From Bog-473 sp963809715 (GTDB taxonomy: Bacteria; Actinomycetota; Acidimicrobiia; Acidimicrobiales; RAAP-2), in contig CAWEKO010000004.1 in the NCBI GenBank assembly GCA_963809715.1, positions 124,001 to 188,000 of the forward strand: 64,000 nt of DNA, given 5' to 3'. The position numbers and the translations under genes were made by a program. Of this stretch, positions 35,388 to 44,693 are shown in pieces (within the stretch, counting starts at the first letter, position 1; each line of letters starts with the position of its first letter). The notes beneath the pieces were generated by a model, which saw only the letters and a program-made list of their open reading frames with translations, made no database searches and was not told the origin of the DNA.

Positions 35388-36347
35388 TCAAGGTGTTGTC
35401 CGAGCGCGAACCCGGGGCATCACATCTTCGATCAAGGTTCGCGCAATGACATCGAATCCTCCCGCTCGCGTCGTCGCGGGAAGAAAGATGAGGTGTCGCG
35501 CACCAGCAGCGATGTACTGCCCGATCTTTTCGGTGACCTCGTCGGGTGTGCCGACGGCGGCGACATTGTCGACCATTGAACCGAAGTCCTGGTCGTAGGT
35601 TCCCCCCATCATCCTTGCAGCCTCGTGGCGCGCTCGGCCTCCCTCCCGGTCGATATTCACAAAGATGAACGCATACCATTCGAACAGGCGAAGGTCCCGG
35701 CCTGCGTCGTCCGCGATCTGCCGGATCCGAGAAACCGAGGATGCGTATCGACGCGGGGAGTAGAGATAGGGCATCCATCCATCCCCGAGCAGTGCGGCCC
35801 GGCGCATCGCTGGATCCTTGCGCCCGGCGATCACGATCGGCGGACCACCCGGTTGAGCTGGCGGCGGGTGGATCTTCACGTCGGTGATCGGGTAGTAGGG
35901 ACCATGGTGAGAGATCTCTTCTCCGCTCCAGAGGCGCCTGAGAAGGGGGATGGCTTCATCCGCCCGTCGTCCTCTTTCGCCGACCGGAACACCAACCGCC
36001 CTGAATTCCTGCGGGTACTCGCCGCCGACGCCGACACCGAGGATGACGCGTCCGCCGGTAGCCCGGTCCAAATCCGCGATCTGCTTGGCAACGATGCACG
36101 GGGAATACAGCGGCAAAAGGAGAATGGATGTTCCGATCGATACTCTCTCGGTCACTGCCGAAAGCCGAGCGAGACCCATCAGCGCTTCCGGAGACGGATT
36201 CGGCGAAGCCACGTGGCCCCCGGTCCACAACGAATCAATAGGCAACGCCTCGAGTGCGGCTGCCTGCGTCAGCTCGCCTGGCGCAACCAGACCGACCTTC
36301 AACGCCTCGGGATCATGCGCGAACTCGGGCATCTGGAGCGCGCTCAT
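35388..36347 (-). CDS. Luciferase-like (LLM class) flavin-dependent oxidoreductase
   Basis: A 319-residue TIM-barrel oxidoreductase of the bacterial luciferase family, using FMN or F420. Features are LKVGLVAPGE at the first strand, SIGTSILLLPLYSPCIVAKQ, the cofactor-region segment GGRVILGVGVGGEYPQEF, RADEAIPLLRRLWSG, and VAAVGTPDEVTEKIGQY near the end. This pattern is typical of the F420-dependent group in actinobacteria, but FMN cannot be excluded. The ATG at 36347 has GGAGGG nine bases upstream; an in-frame TTG lies at 36368. Confidence 0.9.
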   Translation of the reverse strand: MSALQMPEFAHDPEALKVGLVAPGELTQAAALEALPIDSLWTGGHVASPNPSPEALMGLARLSAVTERVSIGTSILLLPLYSPCIVAKQIADLDRATGGRVILGVGVGGEYPQEFRAVGVPVGERGRRADEAIPLLRRLWSGEEISHHGPYYPITDVKIHPPPAQPGGPPIVIAGRKDPAMRRAALLGDGWMPYLYSPRRYASSVSRIRQIADDAGRDLRLFEWYAFIFVNIDREGGRARHEAARMMGGTYDQDFGSMVDNVAAVGTPDEVTEKIGQYIAAGARHLIFLPATTRAGGFDVIARTLIEDVMPRVRARTTP

Positions 36348-36645
36348 GGCGCAGCACCCTCCAGGCAAGACACGGCCGCCGGAGCGGGTGCGCCCCGAGG
36401 GGCCAGATTCAAGAGGAGGACGAGGACCAGCTCAGATGCTGGGTGCCCGGTGGTCGAGATCGTCGAGAGCATGGTGTGATCCTGGCCGAGAAAGCGACTT
36501 GGCCGCTCTCGGAGTCTCTCATGGCACCCTTGGGGGTGAATGAGCCCTCCCGTGCACCAACCTCCCGACAATTTGCGTGTGACTGCACGAGTCGGCGGCT
36601 ACGTTCGCTCGGGGAGCCGAGACAGGAGGCGCGACGATAGACACG

Positions 36646-37689
36646 ATGTTCGGGTTCGGCGGTGAGGTGGCTTGGGGTCGGCGATTTCGGCTGTACGGGG
36701 TTTTCGCCGCTAGCGCACTTGTCCTCGTGGCGTGCAGCTCGTCGCCGTCGTCTTCCCGTAGCACGGCACCGAGCGGGACCGGCTCCACCTCAACCACGGT
36801 TACGGCACAGGTCGCGTCACCGCCAACGACCGCCTCGACGTCGCTCCCAGCAACCACTGCACTCCCGACAAGCACTGCCCTTTCAGGGTTGGCCACGCTG
36901 CCAGTCAAGGGACGGGCGCCCCTTACCGGCTACAGCCGTACCCAGTTCGGCCCGGCTTGGACCGACGATGTCACGGTGGCCGACGGCCACAACGGCTGTG
37001 ATACCCGAAACGACATCCTGCACCGGGACCTCACCGACATAGTCGTCAAGCCCGGCACCCACGACTGCACCGTGGCCAGCGGATTGCTGCACGACCCCTA
37101 CACGAACACAGTCATCACCTTCACCAGGGGCGTGACCACAAGCACAGCCGTCCAGATCGATCATGTCGTCGCCCTGGGCGACGCCTGGCAGACCGGGGCG
37201 CAACAGTTGAGCTTGGCCGACCGCACCAATATGGCCAACGATCCACTGGAACTGTTGGCTGTATCTGGGCCGACCAACGAGCAGAAGGGCGACGCCGACG
37301 CGGCCAGTTGGCTGCCACCCAACAACGCCTTCCGTTGTTCCTATGTGGCGATTCAGGTCGCCGTAAAGATCCGTTACGACCTGTGGGTCACCCCAGCCGA
37401 GCACCAAGCCGTAGCGAGTGTTCTTGCAACCTGCCCGACCCAGCCCCTGCCCACTGGCGGCCCCCCTGCCGCCAGCCCTGCGCCGGCCTCGCCGTCCGCC
37501 GGTCCCCTCCCGACTTCTGCTCCGCCCGCTACGGCCGCTCCGGTCCCCAGCACCGCGGCCCCGAATCTGCCCATCGTCCATCCGGGAGCCTTTTGCACGC
37601 CCCCTGGAGTTGGGGTTACCTCGAAAGGCACACCCATGACGTGTAAACCAGACCGCACGGGACAGCGCTACCGCTGGAGCAAGGCATGA
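36646..37689 (+). CDS. Secreted HNH-type nuclease lipoprotein (DUF1524/GmrSD C-terminal fold)
   Basis: A 347-residue lipoprotein. Signal peptide with lipobox Leu-Val-Ala-Cys (Cys30), then a Ser/Thr-rich linker to about residue 90. The nuclease-like domain follows (about 95-270): GYSRTQFGPAWTDDVTVADG, CDTRNDILHRDL, VQIDHVVALGDAWQTGA with the catalytic-type His, NMANDPLELLAV and KGDADAASWLPP. The C-terminus has an Ala/Pro/Ser-rich linker and a short Cys-containing tail motif (GTPMTCKPDRTGQRYRW) common on secreted actinobacterial proteins. It would cut extracellular nucleic acid, perhaps for nutrition. It has no restriction-modification partner. Confidence 0.82.
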   Translation: MFGFGGEVAWGRRFRLYGVFAASALVLVACSSSPSSSRSTAPSGTGSTSTTVTAQVASPPTTASTSLPATTALPTSTALSGLATLPVKGRAPLTGYSRTQFGPAWTDDVTVADGHNGCDTRNDILHRDLTDIVVKPGTHDCTVASGLLHDPYTNTVITFTRGVTTSTAVQIDHVVALGDAWQTGAQQLSLADRTNMANDPLELLAVSGPTNEQKGDADAASWLPPNNAFRCSYVAIQVAVKIRYDLWVTPAEHQAVASVLATCPTQPLPTGGPPAASPAPASPSAGPLPTSAPPATAAPVPSTAAPNLPIVHPGAFCTPPGVGVTSKGTPMTCKPDRTGQRYRWSKA

Positions 37690-38009
37690 ACCGGGCGATT
37701 AATCCGTTCAACGTCCTCACTGAAGCGCAGTCATCTGATTCCGTGTCGAGCCAGCATGGGCGCCAGTTATTGCGAACGGCCGGTGCTTTCGAGACATTGC
37801 AGATACCCAAGCACACCTAGCGTCTCGTCCGGACCCGCACCACATTCCGTCACGATCGCACCGCTTCGCTGCTTGCGGTCGGATCACGCCGCCGACCCGG
37901 CCGTTCGCCTGACTCGCTACGCAGGCGCTTGACGGGCCGAGCAACTGCGGTGACAATGGGCCGGGCGGAAGGGCAGGCTGCTCCTACGAACTCCTAAGGG
38001 AGGAAACAC
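37690..38009. other. Intergenic region
   Basis: About 320 bases upstream of the dikinase-like genes. No gene is seen. The next gene has a strong ribosome binding site (GGGAGGAAA) at 37998-38006. Confidence 0.3.
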
Positions 38010-39648
38010 ATGTCCGGGCAAGTCGCGAGCGACCTTCATTTCGAACCTCCCGGACCGGGCTCTTGGAATCTCGACCCAGTGCATTTCCCACGCCCGGTGA
38101 CGGCGTACTTCGCGGAAACGCACCCGGAGCCCTTCCGTCGTGGGGTGCGCGAGTTCATGGCGTATTGCGGGACACTCATCGACACGATGGAGACCCAATA
38201 CGTCAACGGCTTTGCCTACAACGCGATGCGACCGGCACCAGAAAACGAGATCCCGCAACGCTTCGCGCGGGCGGAACTCGTCTGGGAACAAAAGGTCTGG
38301 CGCGAACAGTTGCGCGAGTGGGACAGCGCGGCCAAGCCCGCGGCGATCAAGACTCACCGCGAACTGCAGTCGGTTGACGCAGAGGCGCTGTCGGACGACG
38401 GGCTGGTCGCCTACCTCGCTCGGTGTCGAGAGCACCACTCCCAGATGATGTACCAACACATGCGGTTTACGGGATCGGCAATGCTTCCCGTTGGCGACCT
38501 ACTTGCGCACCTTGGGATCTGGACCGAAGTCACCCCGGCTCAAGGATTGGCGATGATGCGAGGCGCGGCTCCAGTGTCAGCTGGCGCCTCAGGTGAACAC
38601 GACAGGCTGATCGCCGCGATCACCAAGGACGCTGCCGCTCGCGCCCTCCTTGACTCAGACGGCGACCCCGGCAAGGTGCTCGAGGAATTCGAGCGCGTTC
38701 GGAGGCGATGTCGGAACGGCCATGTCGGAATATCTCGACCTCGTCGGTTTTCGACTGCTCGACGGTTTCGATATCTCGGGACGGTATGCCCTCGAGCTAC
38801 CTGACGTTCTCCTGCGCGCAATTCGATCGTCGGTCGACGGCGCAGAGAGTGATGATGCGGGTACCGGCGCGCTGATTGCCGAAATACGCTCACAAGTCCC
38901 CGAAGAGCACCGTGCGCAGTTCGACGAACTCGTCGGCGAAGCTCGTCTCATGTATCGCCTGCGCGACGAGCGCGGCGTCTTCAGTGACATTTGGGCCTCG
39001 GGCATCATGCGACGCGCGGTGCTCGCAGCGGGCCGCCGCCTCGAAGGTAAATCCCGCCTTCATGCTGCCGAGCACTTTGTCGACGCCAGTTTCGACGAGA
39101 TGTGCTCGCTCGTGGCAGGTAAGGGTGGGCCATCGGACGATGAACTCGCCGAGCGGTTCGTCGTCCGCGGCTCGCGCACGGCAAAGGACGCTCCGACTTC
39201 ACTCGGGCCACCGGCGCCGCCACCACCTGACCCGTCGGGCCTCCCGCCGGGTGTGGCCCGGGTGATGCACGCCATGGGCATCGCGTTGGGCGAGGTGTTC
39301 GGGAGCTCCTCAGCGCCACACGAGGAGACGGTCCTGCACGGTCTTGCCGCCAGTGGCGGCGTCTATGAGGGGCCGGCTCGACTCATTTCTGGTCCGTCCG
39401 AGTTCGATCGGATTGTGCAGGGAGACGTGCTTGTCACCGAATCGACGAGCGAGGCGTTCAATATTCTGCTACCGCTGCTCGGTGCGATTGTCACCGATGC
39501 GGGCGGCCTCCTGTCACATTCAGCAATCGTGGCGCGTGAGTACGGTATTCCCGGCGTCGTCGGGACGCGCGACGCGACTGACCGGATCCTCGATGGCACG
39601 CGTATACGAGTGGACGGCGATGCCGGTGAAGTAACGGGTTACGCGTGA
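38010..39648 (+). pseudogene. PEP-utilising enzyme: central and phosphohistidine domains (one frameshift)
   Basis: From the ATG at 38010 (SD GGAGGAA) one frame gives about 230 residues: PGPGSWNLDPVHFPRP, TMETQYVNGFAYNAMRPAP and more. This resembles the central region of rifampin phosphotransferase- and phenylphosphate-synthase-like proteins. Near 38700 the sense passes to the next frame (GDVGTAMSEYLDLVGFRLLD) and continues to 39648. There it ends with the PEP-utilising mobile domain: TDAGGLLSHSAIVAREYGIP, in which His carries the phosphoryl group. Only one indel separates the two halves, so it could be a sequencing error in a functional gene of about 545 residues. There is no PEP-binding barrel. 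The stop codon overlaps the GTG of the next gene. Confidence 0.75.
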
Positions 39649-40904
39649 CAGAGGTCGTCGCGCTCCCGGACGCGCTCGATGACTCGCGCTTCGGGGCGAA
39701 GGCGACGGGGCTGGGGGCAGCGGCACGCGCGGGCTTGCCGATTCCACCGGGCATAGCGCTCTCAGGTTCGTTGGTCGACGCGGTGGCTGCTGGGGACGAG
39801 CGCGCTATCGAGCAGCTCATGTCGGCGGCCCGTCCGCTGGCTGGCCCGCTCGCTGTTCGCTCGTCGGCCGCGGATGAGGACGGAGCAGACGCGAGTTTCG
39901 CCGGCCAGCACCTCACGCTGCTCAACGTGCCTTCAATCGACGATCTACGTGCGGCAATTCGGGAGATCTGGTGGTCAGCGAACTCTGACTCGGCGATTAC
40001 ATACCGCCAACGGGTTGGCCTTTTCACACGTCCGAGTGTGGGTGTCGTCGTCCAGTCACTTCTCGATCCCGCCGTTGCGGGAGTGCTCTTCACACAGAAC
40101 CCGATCAACAAGACTGACGAGCGGCTCATCGAGGCGAGCTGGGGACTAGGAGAGGTTGTCGTTGCGGGCCGTGTGATCCCCGATAGCTTTCGCATCGATC
40201 GAACCGGTACGGTACGCGAACGGACACCCGGTGTGAAGAAGATTGCTATCCGCGCCGCCGCCGATGGCGGAACGATCGAGGAGACGGTTTCCCCGGAGCT
40301 TGTTGAGATGCTGTGTCTCGACGACACACAGCTCGCGCAACTCAACCATCTCGCCGTCCAGTGCGAAGAAATATTCGGACCAGCCCGCGATATCGAGTGG
40401 GCGTTTGCAAACGAGCAGCTGTACCTTCTGCAGTGCCGTGCCGTGACCCGGGCCGGATCCCCATCACCATCGATGGCGTCCCGAGGTGCGAACCGACCGG
40501 TCGAGGTCATCGAGCGCGTTCCGTTGTTCGCGAATATGAGCCCTCGCGACATCGAGGGCATCGCCGTTCTCTTCAAGGAGCGTCGCTTCGCCGCGGGCGA
40601 GACGATTACAAAAGAGGGCGCTGGTGGCGCAGCTTTCTTCGTGATCGAGTCTGGCCAGGCGACGGTCTCGATTGGAGGTCAGCAGCGCGCGGAGCTATCG
40701 GACGGTGACTATTTTGGCGAGATCGCCCTTATCGACGAGGGCGCACGATCGGCGACGGTCACCGCGAGTACGGAGCTCGTTTGCTATGGGCTGACCTATT
40801 GGGAGTTTCGACCGCTCGTGCAGCAGAACGCAACCATCGCCTGGAATCTTCTCCAGACATTGGCCAAGCGACTGCGCACGGTGCAACAAGAGGACTTGCC
40901 CTGA
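39645..40904 (+). CDS. PEP synthase-type ATP-grasp domain fused to a cyclic-nucleotide-binding domain
   Basis: A 419-residue protein with two domains. Residues about 15-268 match the PPDK/PEP-synthase N-terminal nucleotide-binding domain: FGAKATGLGAAARAGLPIPP, LAVRSSAADEDGADASFAGQ, VAGVLFTQNP, EASWGLGEVVVAGRVIPDSF and IEWAFANEQLYLLQCRAVT. Residues about 289-410 form a cNMP-binding domain: VPLFANMSPRDIEGIA, then the phosphate-binding cassette GDYFGEIALIDEGARSATV, with both the ribose-contacting Glu and the phosphate-contacting Arg. The GTG start overlaps the stop of the previous gene, so the two products probably form one enzyme that passes phosphate from ATP to the partner's histidine and on to a small molecule, gated by cAMP or cGMP. 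The split order resembles phenylphosphate synthase subunits. Confidence 0.82.
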   Translation: MTEVVALPDALDDSRFGAKATGLGAAARAGLPIPPGIALSGSLVDAVAAGDERAIEQLMSAARPLAGPLAVRSSAADEDGADASFAGQHLTLLNVPSIDDLRAAIREIWWSANSDSAITYRQRVGLFTRPSVGVVVQSLLDPAVAGVLFTQNPINKTDERLIEASWGLGEVVVAGRVIPDSFRIDRTGTVRERTPGVKKIAIRAAADGGTIEETVSPELVEMLCLDDTQLAQLNHLAVQCEEIFGPARDIEWAFANEQLYLLQCRAVTRAGSPSPSMASRGANRPVEVIERVPLFANMSPRDIEGIAVLFKERRFAAGETITKEGAGGAAFFVIESGQATVSIGGQQRAELSDGDYFGEIALIDEGARSATVTASTELVCYGLTYWEFRPLVQQNATIAWNLLQTLAKRLRTVQQEDLP

Positions 40905-41117
40905 GTTTCCCTCATCGAGCAACGCGTACGATTCGCTGCCGGATCCTTTGCAGAGTTGCGCATGGTCCTTGGGTGAGACACGAAAGAACCTGATCGAGGT
41001 CGTACGGAAAAACGAAGCCCGAATTCGGTACCTCTGAGGCTTCATCCAAACCTGTCCGCCTACAGCACTTATGGGGCATTCATCACAGCGCCCTTTTTCA
41101 GCGGGCAGGATGTGGGC

Positions 41118-41891
41118 GTGACCGAGGACGCTTGGGCTCCGCTGGCTGACCGCTTCGTGGACGGACATTACGGCTCGCTACGTGGCCGCGTTCGCACCCA
41201 TGTCATTGATCAGCATCTCCGCGAGCACCTGCCGACCCGACCAGCGAGGTTGGTCGACATCGGAGGCGGAGCGGGTCATCAGGCCTTACCCCTCGCCCGT
41301 GCCGGCTATGAGGTCATCATTGTCGATCCTTCGGCCGCCATGCTGAAGCGAGCCCACGCGCTCGTGGCGCAAGAAACACCCGAGGTAAGAGAACGGATCC
41401 GACTCGTCCAGGCGACTGCGGCGGAATCGCCAAATCTCCTCGGCCGATCATGCTTTGCTGGAGTTCTCTGCCACGGAGTGATCATGTACGTGGACGATCC
41501 GCGGCCGTTCCTGGCCGTCTTGGCTGACCTCGCGCAGCCCGGCGCAGTCGTCTCCCTCGTGACGAAGAACGCCGACAATCTCGCTGTCAGGCCAGCACTC
41601 GAAGGCGACTGGGCCGCGGCACTCACGTCGTTCGACACCGACCGGCAGGTGAACGGGCTTGGGATCAACACCCGCGCCGACACTCTGGATGATCTGACCC
41701 AGATGCTCGCCGAAGTAGGGATCGAGCGTGTTGCCTGGTACGGGGTCCGGCTGTTCACCGACGGATGGACTCAAGAGCGTCCAGCGATCGACCCTGAGTC
41801 AGCGGTGCTGGCCGTCGAACTGGAGGCGAGCCGCCGCGATCCTTATCGCCTGATGAGCCGTCTCTTCCACATCGTCGGCGTGCGTCATTGA
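41118..41891 (+). CDS. SAM-dependent methyltransferase
   Basis: A class I methyltransferase of 257 residues. Motif I is LVDIGGGAGHQALPLARAGY, followed by VIIVDPSAAML (acidic residue after strand 2) and GVLCHGVIMYVDDPRPFLAV (motif post-II region). The layout is close to CmoM/SmtA-type enzymes, but the substrate is unknown. The GTG at 41118 is chosen because GGCAGGA lies seven bases upstream; a GTG at 41112 is too close. It follows the dikinase-like pair by about 210 bases on the same strand. Confidence 0.85.
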   Translation: MTEDAWAPLADRFVDGHYGSLRGRVRTHVIDQHLREHLPTRPARLVDIGGGAGHQALPLARAGYEVIIVDPSAAMLKRAHALVAQETPEVRERIRLVQATAAESPNLLGRSCFAGVLCHGVIMYVDDPRPFLAVLADLAQPGAVVSLVTKNADNLAVRPALEGDWAAALTSFDTDRQVNGLGINTRADTLDDLTQMLAEVGIERVAWYGVRLFTDGWTQERPAIDPESAVLAVELEASRRDPYRLMSRLFHIVGVRH

Positions 41892-41976
41892 GGCCGTCTG
41901 TCGTGATCCTGTGCACCGACGCGAGCAAGAGCACCTGGCCGGTCGTTCACGAGTTCCCCCGTAGATCGCATCGATG

Positions 41977-42624
41977 TCACATGCTCAACGCTAAGAGATC
42001 CGGCCAGAGCTCTTGAATCGCTTCGAAGACAGTCGCACCTTCATCGCCCATCTGCCGGAGGCGATGACGCTTGCCGATGCTAATGGCGCACTCGAGTGTC
42101 GAGGGGGTGAGACGACTGTGCGCATCGATGACATCGGGTGGTGCGGGGTAGGCAACAAGCCATGCCAGGTGCAAGACGTGGCAGAAAGCACCGATCGGCC
42201 CCCCGAGTCTGATCCGATCCGGCAGGCGCTCGGCCGTGAAGGGATAGCTACCCATCCAGTCGTGGAGGCCTTCGAAGAATGGATCGGCCGCAGCGTAGTG
42301 AACCTCCGGAACCCGGTAGAACGCGATCGTTGATGCACACATGAGGCAGGGCTCGAACGTGGTGTACAACGGCCCCATGATCCGGGTACCAAAAGGAACC
42401 TGGGACAAGACGTCCATCTCGGCGTGCGCCATGATCGTTCCCGACAAATGTGAATATGAGTTTTCCGTTGTCCGGTTGCGACCCGTTGCAACCACCGATC
42501 CCCTCTGATCGACAAGGACGGCGCCGACTCCAGCTGAACCCGCAGTCCATGACCTCCATGCTTCGTCGATGGCGAGTCGCCAGTTCGGACCTAAGGAATC
42601 CCAGGCCAGAGAGGGGGAGTCCAT
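41977..42624 (-). CDS. Nucleoside/cytidine deaminase-like protein
   Basis: A protein of about 215 residues of the zinc-dependent deaminase superfamily. The zinc and proton-shuttle residues are present as HAEM and PCLMC (in MAHAEMDVLSQVP and FEPCLMCASTIAFYRV). It is longer than TadA or guanine deaminase, with an extra C-terminal helical part (about residues 135-215) that is not recognised. The ATG at 42624 is preferred; an in-frame TTG at 42645 is the alternative. Convergent with the methyltransferase gene. Confidence 0.85.
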   Translation of the reverse strand: MDSPSLAWDSLGPNWRLAIDEAWRSWTAGSAGVGAVLVDQRGSVVATGRNRTTENSYSHLSGTIMAHAEMDVLSQVPFGTRIMGPLYTTFEPCLMCASTIAFYRVPEVHYAAADPFFEGLHDWMGSYPFTAERLPDRIRLGGPIGAFCHVLHLAWLVAYPAPPDVIDAHSRLTPSTLECAISIGKRHRLRQMGDEGATVFEAIQELWPDLLALSM

Positions 42625-42867
42625 GCAGCCGATCGTAGGTGCCAAGTGTGGTCAGCCCGGTACTCGGGGACATTAGGACTTTGCGGCACTGCGGGGATGG
42701 TCCCGGAGAGCAATCTGAATGGATCCCGGGCATTTGCGGGGCACCTCAGGGATGTTGTCTGCTACAGCTCGAGGAGTTCGGGGCGTCTTGCACGACCCGG
42801 TCGGACAGCCAGGAGCAAGTTTGAGCAGCCAGGTCGTTCTCCAGAACAAAGTCCAGGGAGGTTCTCC

Positions 42868-43416
42868 ATGGGAGAGATTCGGGTGCACGAGTTCATGACC
42901 CTCGATGGTGTGATCGACGCGCCGGTGTGGACCATGGATTACGGGTTCGACCCAAGAATGGGTGAGTCGATCGCCGACGCAATGGGGGGGTGTAGCGGCA
43001 TACTGCTGGGGCGCACTACCTACGAGATGTTCGAGCCAGCTTGGTCGGTACGGACTGCAGCGGACGACCCAGGCGCCCCGTTCATGAACGACACGAAGAA
43101 GTACGTCGTCTCGTCGACCTTGAAGGAGGCCTCATGGAGAAACTCGACGATCATCGGCCCCTACGACGCGGTCGCCGTCGAACGATTGAAGGACAGCAGC
43201 GATGGGGATCTCTACGTCAGTGGAAGTGGGACCTTGGTGCGTGCTCTTCTGGCCGATGACTTGGTCGACCAACTGCATCTCGTCATCTATCCATTGACCC
43301 TAGGCACCGGTCCACGACTGTTCGCTGAGGGCGTCGGCATTTCCAAGTGGTCCCTCGGCGCCTGCGAGCAGTATGACAATGGTGTCGTGTACCTCAACTA
43401 CAAGACGAGGGACTGA
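42868..43416 (+). CDS. Dihydrofolate reductase-like (RibD C-terminal domain) protein
   Basis: A 182-residue protein of the same family as the gene at 8617, here in a more typical form: IRVHEFMTLDGVIDAPVWTM, ILLGRTTYEMFEPAW, KYVVSSTL, LYVSGSGTLVRALLADDLVD, LHLVIYPLTLGTGPRLFAEG. The ATG at 42868 follows AGGGAGG by six bases. The family probably reduces small molecules with NADPH; the substrate is unknown. Confidence 0.88.
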   Translation: MGEIRVHEFMTLDGVIDAPVWTMDYGFDPRMGESIADAMGGCSGILLGRTTYEMFEPAWSVRTAADDPGAPFMNDTKKYVVSSTLKEASWRNSTIIGPYDAVAVERLKDSSDGDLYVSGSGTLVRALLADDLVDQLHLVIYPLTLGTGPRLFAEGVGISKWSLGACEQYDNGVVYLNYKTRD

Positions 43417-43748
43417 CGAGACTTACCTGTGCGGTCAGGAGTCGACGACTGCATTCACCCTGAACCGGTTTTCCCGGCGACGGCATCAGTGCAACCTTGA
43501 TAGGCAAGTATTCCGCCTGGATTGTGTGTTGCGCCTGCTCCACGTCGGGTGATTGATTCGGGGCGTCGGGTTCGACAGCGGGTCACATGGAGATGGTGAC
43601 ATCTCCGCACTAGGTCAACCACCGGAGTGATGCGAATTTGGGGAGCCCACTCCCGGCGTTCGGAGTCACCCTGCGCCATGCTCTGTATCGGTGCTGTTGG
43701 GTGGCTACACCTTGACACTCAGCGCACCACAAAGACTAGAAATGGGCC
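43417..43748. other. Intergenic region with one hairpin
   Basis: About 330 bases with no gene. A 7-bp hairpin with a GTGA tetraloop (GGAGATG/CATCTCC, 43589-43606) is the only structure noticed; it may be a weak terminator. Confidence 0.3.
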
Positions 43749-44582
43749 ATGGCGAACACCGAGATGGCCGAGTACTGGAACGGGCGCTCGGCTGATGCCT
43801 GGGTGAGAGACGCCGAGCGCTTTGACGCCGTTCTCGCTCCCTTCGGCCGCCGACTGCTCACAGCCGCCGTCCTCAAGTCGGGCGAGCGGGTCCTGGACGT
43901 CGGGTGCGGCAACGGTGCCGTCAGCCTGGGAGCGGCCCGCGCCGTAGGGCATCACGGGCGGGTGACCGGCCTCGACCTCTCGGCACCCATGCTGGGTGTG
44001 GCCCGGCAACGAGCCGAGGAACAGGGGCTCGATGTCTCTTTCATCCAGGGCGACGCCCAGACCGCCACCTTCGACGAACCGTTCGACGTTGTCCTGAGCC
44101 GCTTCGGCGTGATGTTCTTTGACGACCCGGAGGCCGCTTTCGCCAACCTGGCGAAGGCAACCCGCCCAGGCGGCCGCCTGTGCTTCGTGTGCTGGCAGGA
44201 GATGTTCGCCAACGAGTGGATCGCGGTGCCTTCCATGGCGATGGTGGCGCACGTGGGAATCCCCGAGCTGCCCGAACCTGGCGCCCCCGGACCCTTCGCT
44301 CTGGCGGACGCCCCGCGAACCAAGGCCCTGCTTGAGTCCGCCGGGTGGTCGGAGGCCAACGTCGAAGAGCACAAGGACGGGATGTCCATGGGACGCGACC
44401 CCGAGGACGTCGTCGCCTTCATGCTCTCTGACGAGATGGGACGCCGGCTCGTGGAGGGCAAGGACCCCGAAGCGGTGCAGGCCGGTACCGAAGCCACCCT
44501 CGAAGCGCTGCGACCGTACGTCACGCCCGAGGGTGTCGTGCTGGGCGGCGCGTGCTGGCTCGTGACCGCCCGTAAGCCGTAG
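43749..44582 (+). CDS. SAM-dependent methyltransferase (UbiE-like)
   Basis: A 277-residue class I methyltransferase. It begins MANTEMAEYWNGRSADAWV, the usual start of a group of actinobacterial methyltransferases, then has motif I VLDVGCGNGAVSLGAARAVG, VTGLDLSAPMLGVARQRAEE (motif II) and FDVVLSRFGVMFFDDPEAAF (post-II), then RPGGRLCFVCWQ. The long C-terminal part contains the SAGW region and ends ACWLVTARKP. The substrate is unknown. The ribosome binding site is weak. Confidence 0.88.
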   Translation: MANTEMAEYWNGRSADAWVRDAERFDAVLAPFGRRLLTAAVLKSGERVLDVGCGNGAVSLGAARAVGHHGRVTGLDLSAPMLGVARQRAEEQGLDVSFIQGDAQTATFDEPFDVVLSRFGVMFFDDPEAAFANLAKATRPGGRLCFVCWQEMFANEWIAVPSMAMVAHVGIPELPEPGAPGPFALADAPRTKALLESAGWSEANVEEHKDGMSMGRDPEDVVAFMLSDEMGRRLVEGKDPEAVQAGTEATLEALRPYVTPEGVVLGGACWLVTARKP

Positions 44583-44693
44583 GGGACGAATGGCCCTACC
44601 CCGACGGCTATGAGCAAACGTCAACCACGACGCAACTCAATCGGCAGTGAGGGATTACAAGGACGCCGGCAACTGAGGTCTGAGCGCTGCAGC

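Noticed and set aside
36646..37689. HNH protein as a GmrSD-type restriction enzyme
   Set aside because: It has a lipoprotein signal, lacks the DUF262 domain and stands alone, so it acts outside the cell.
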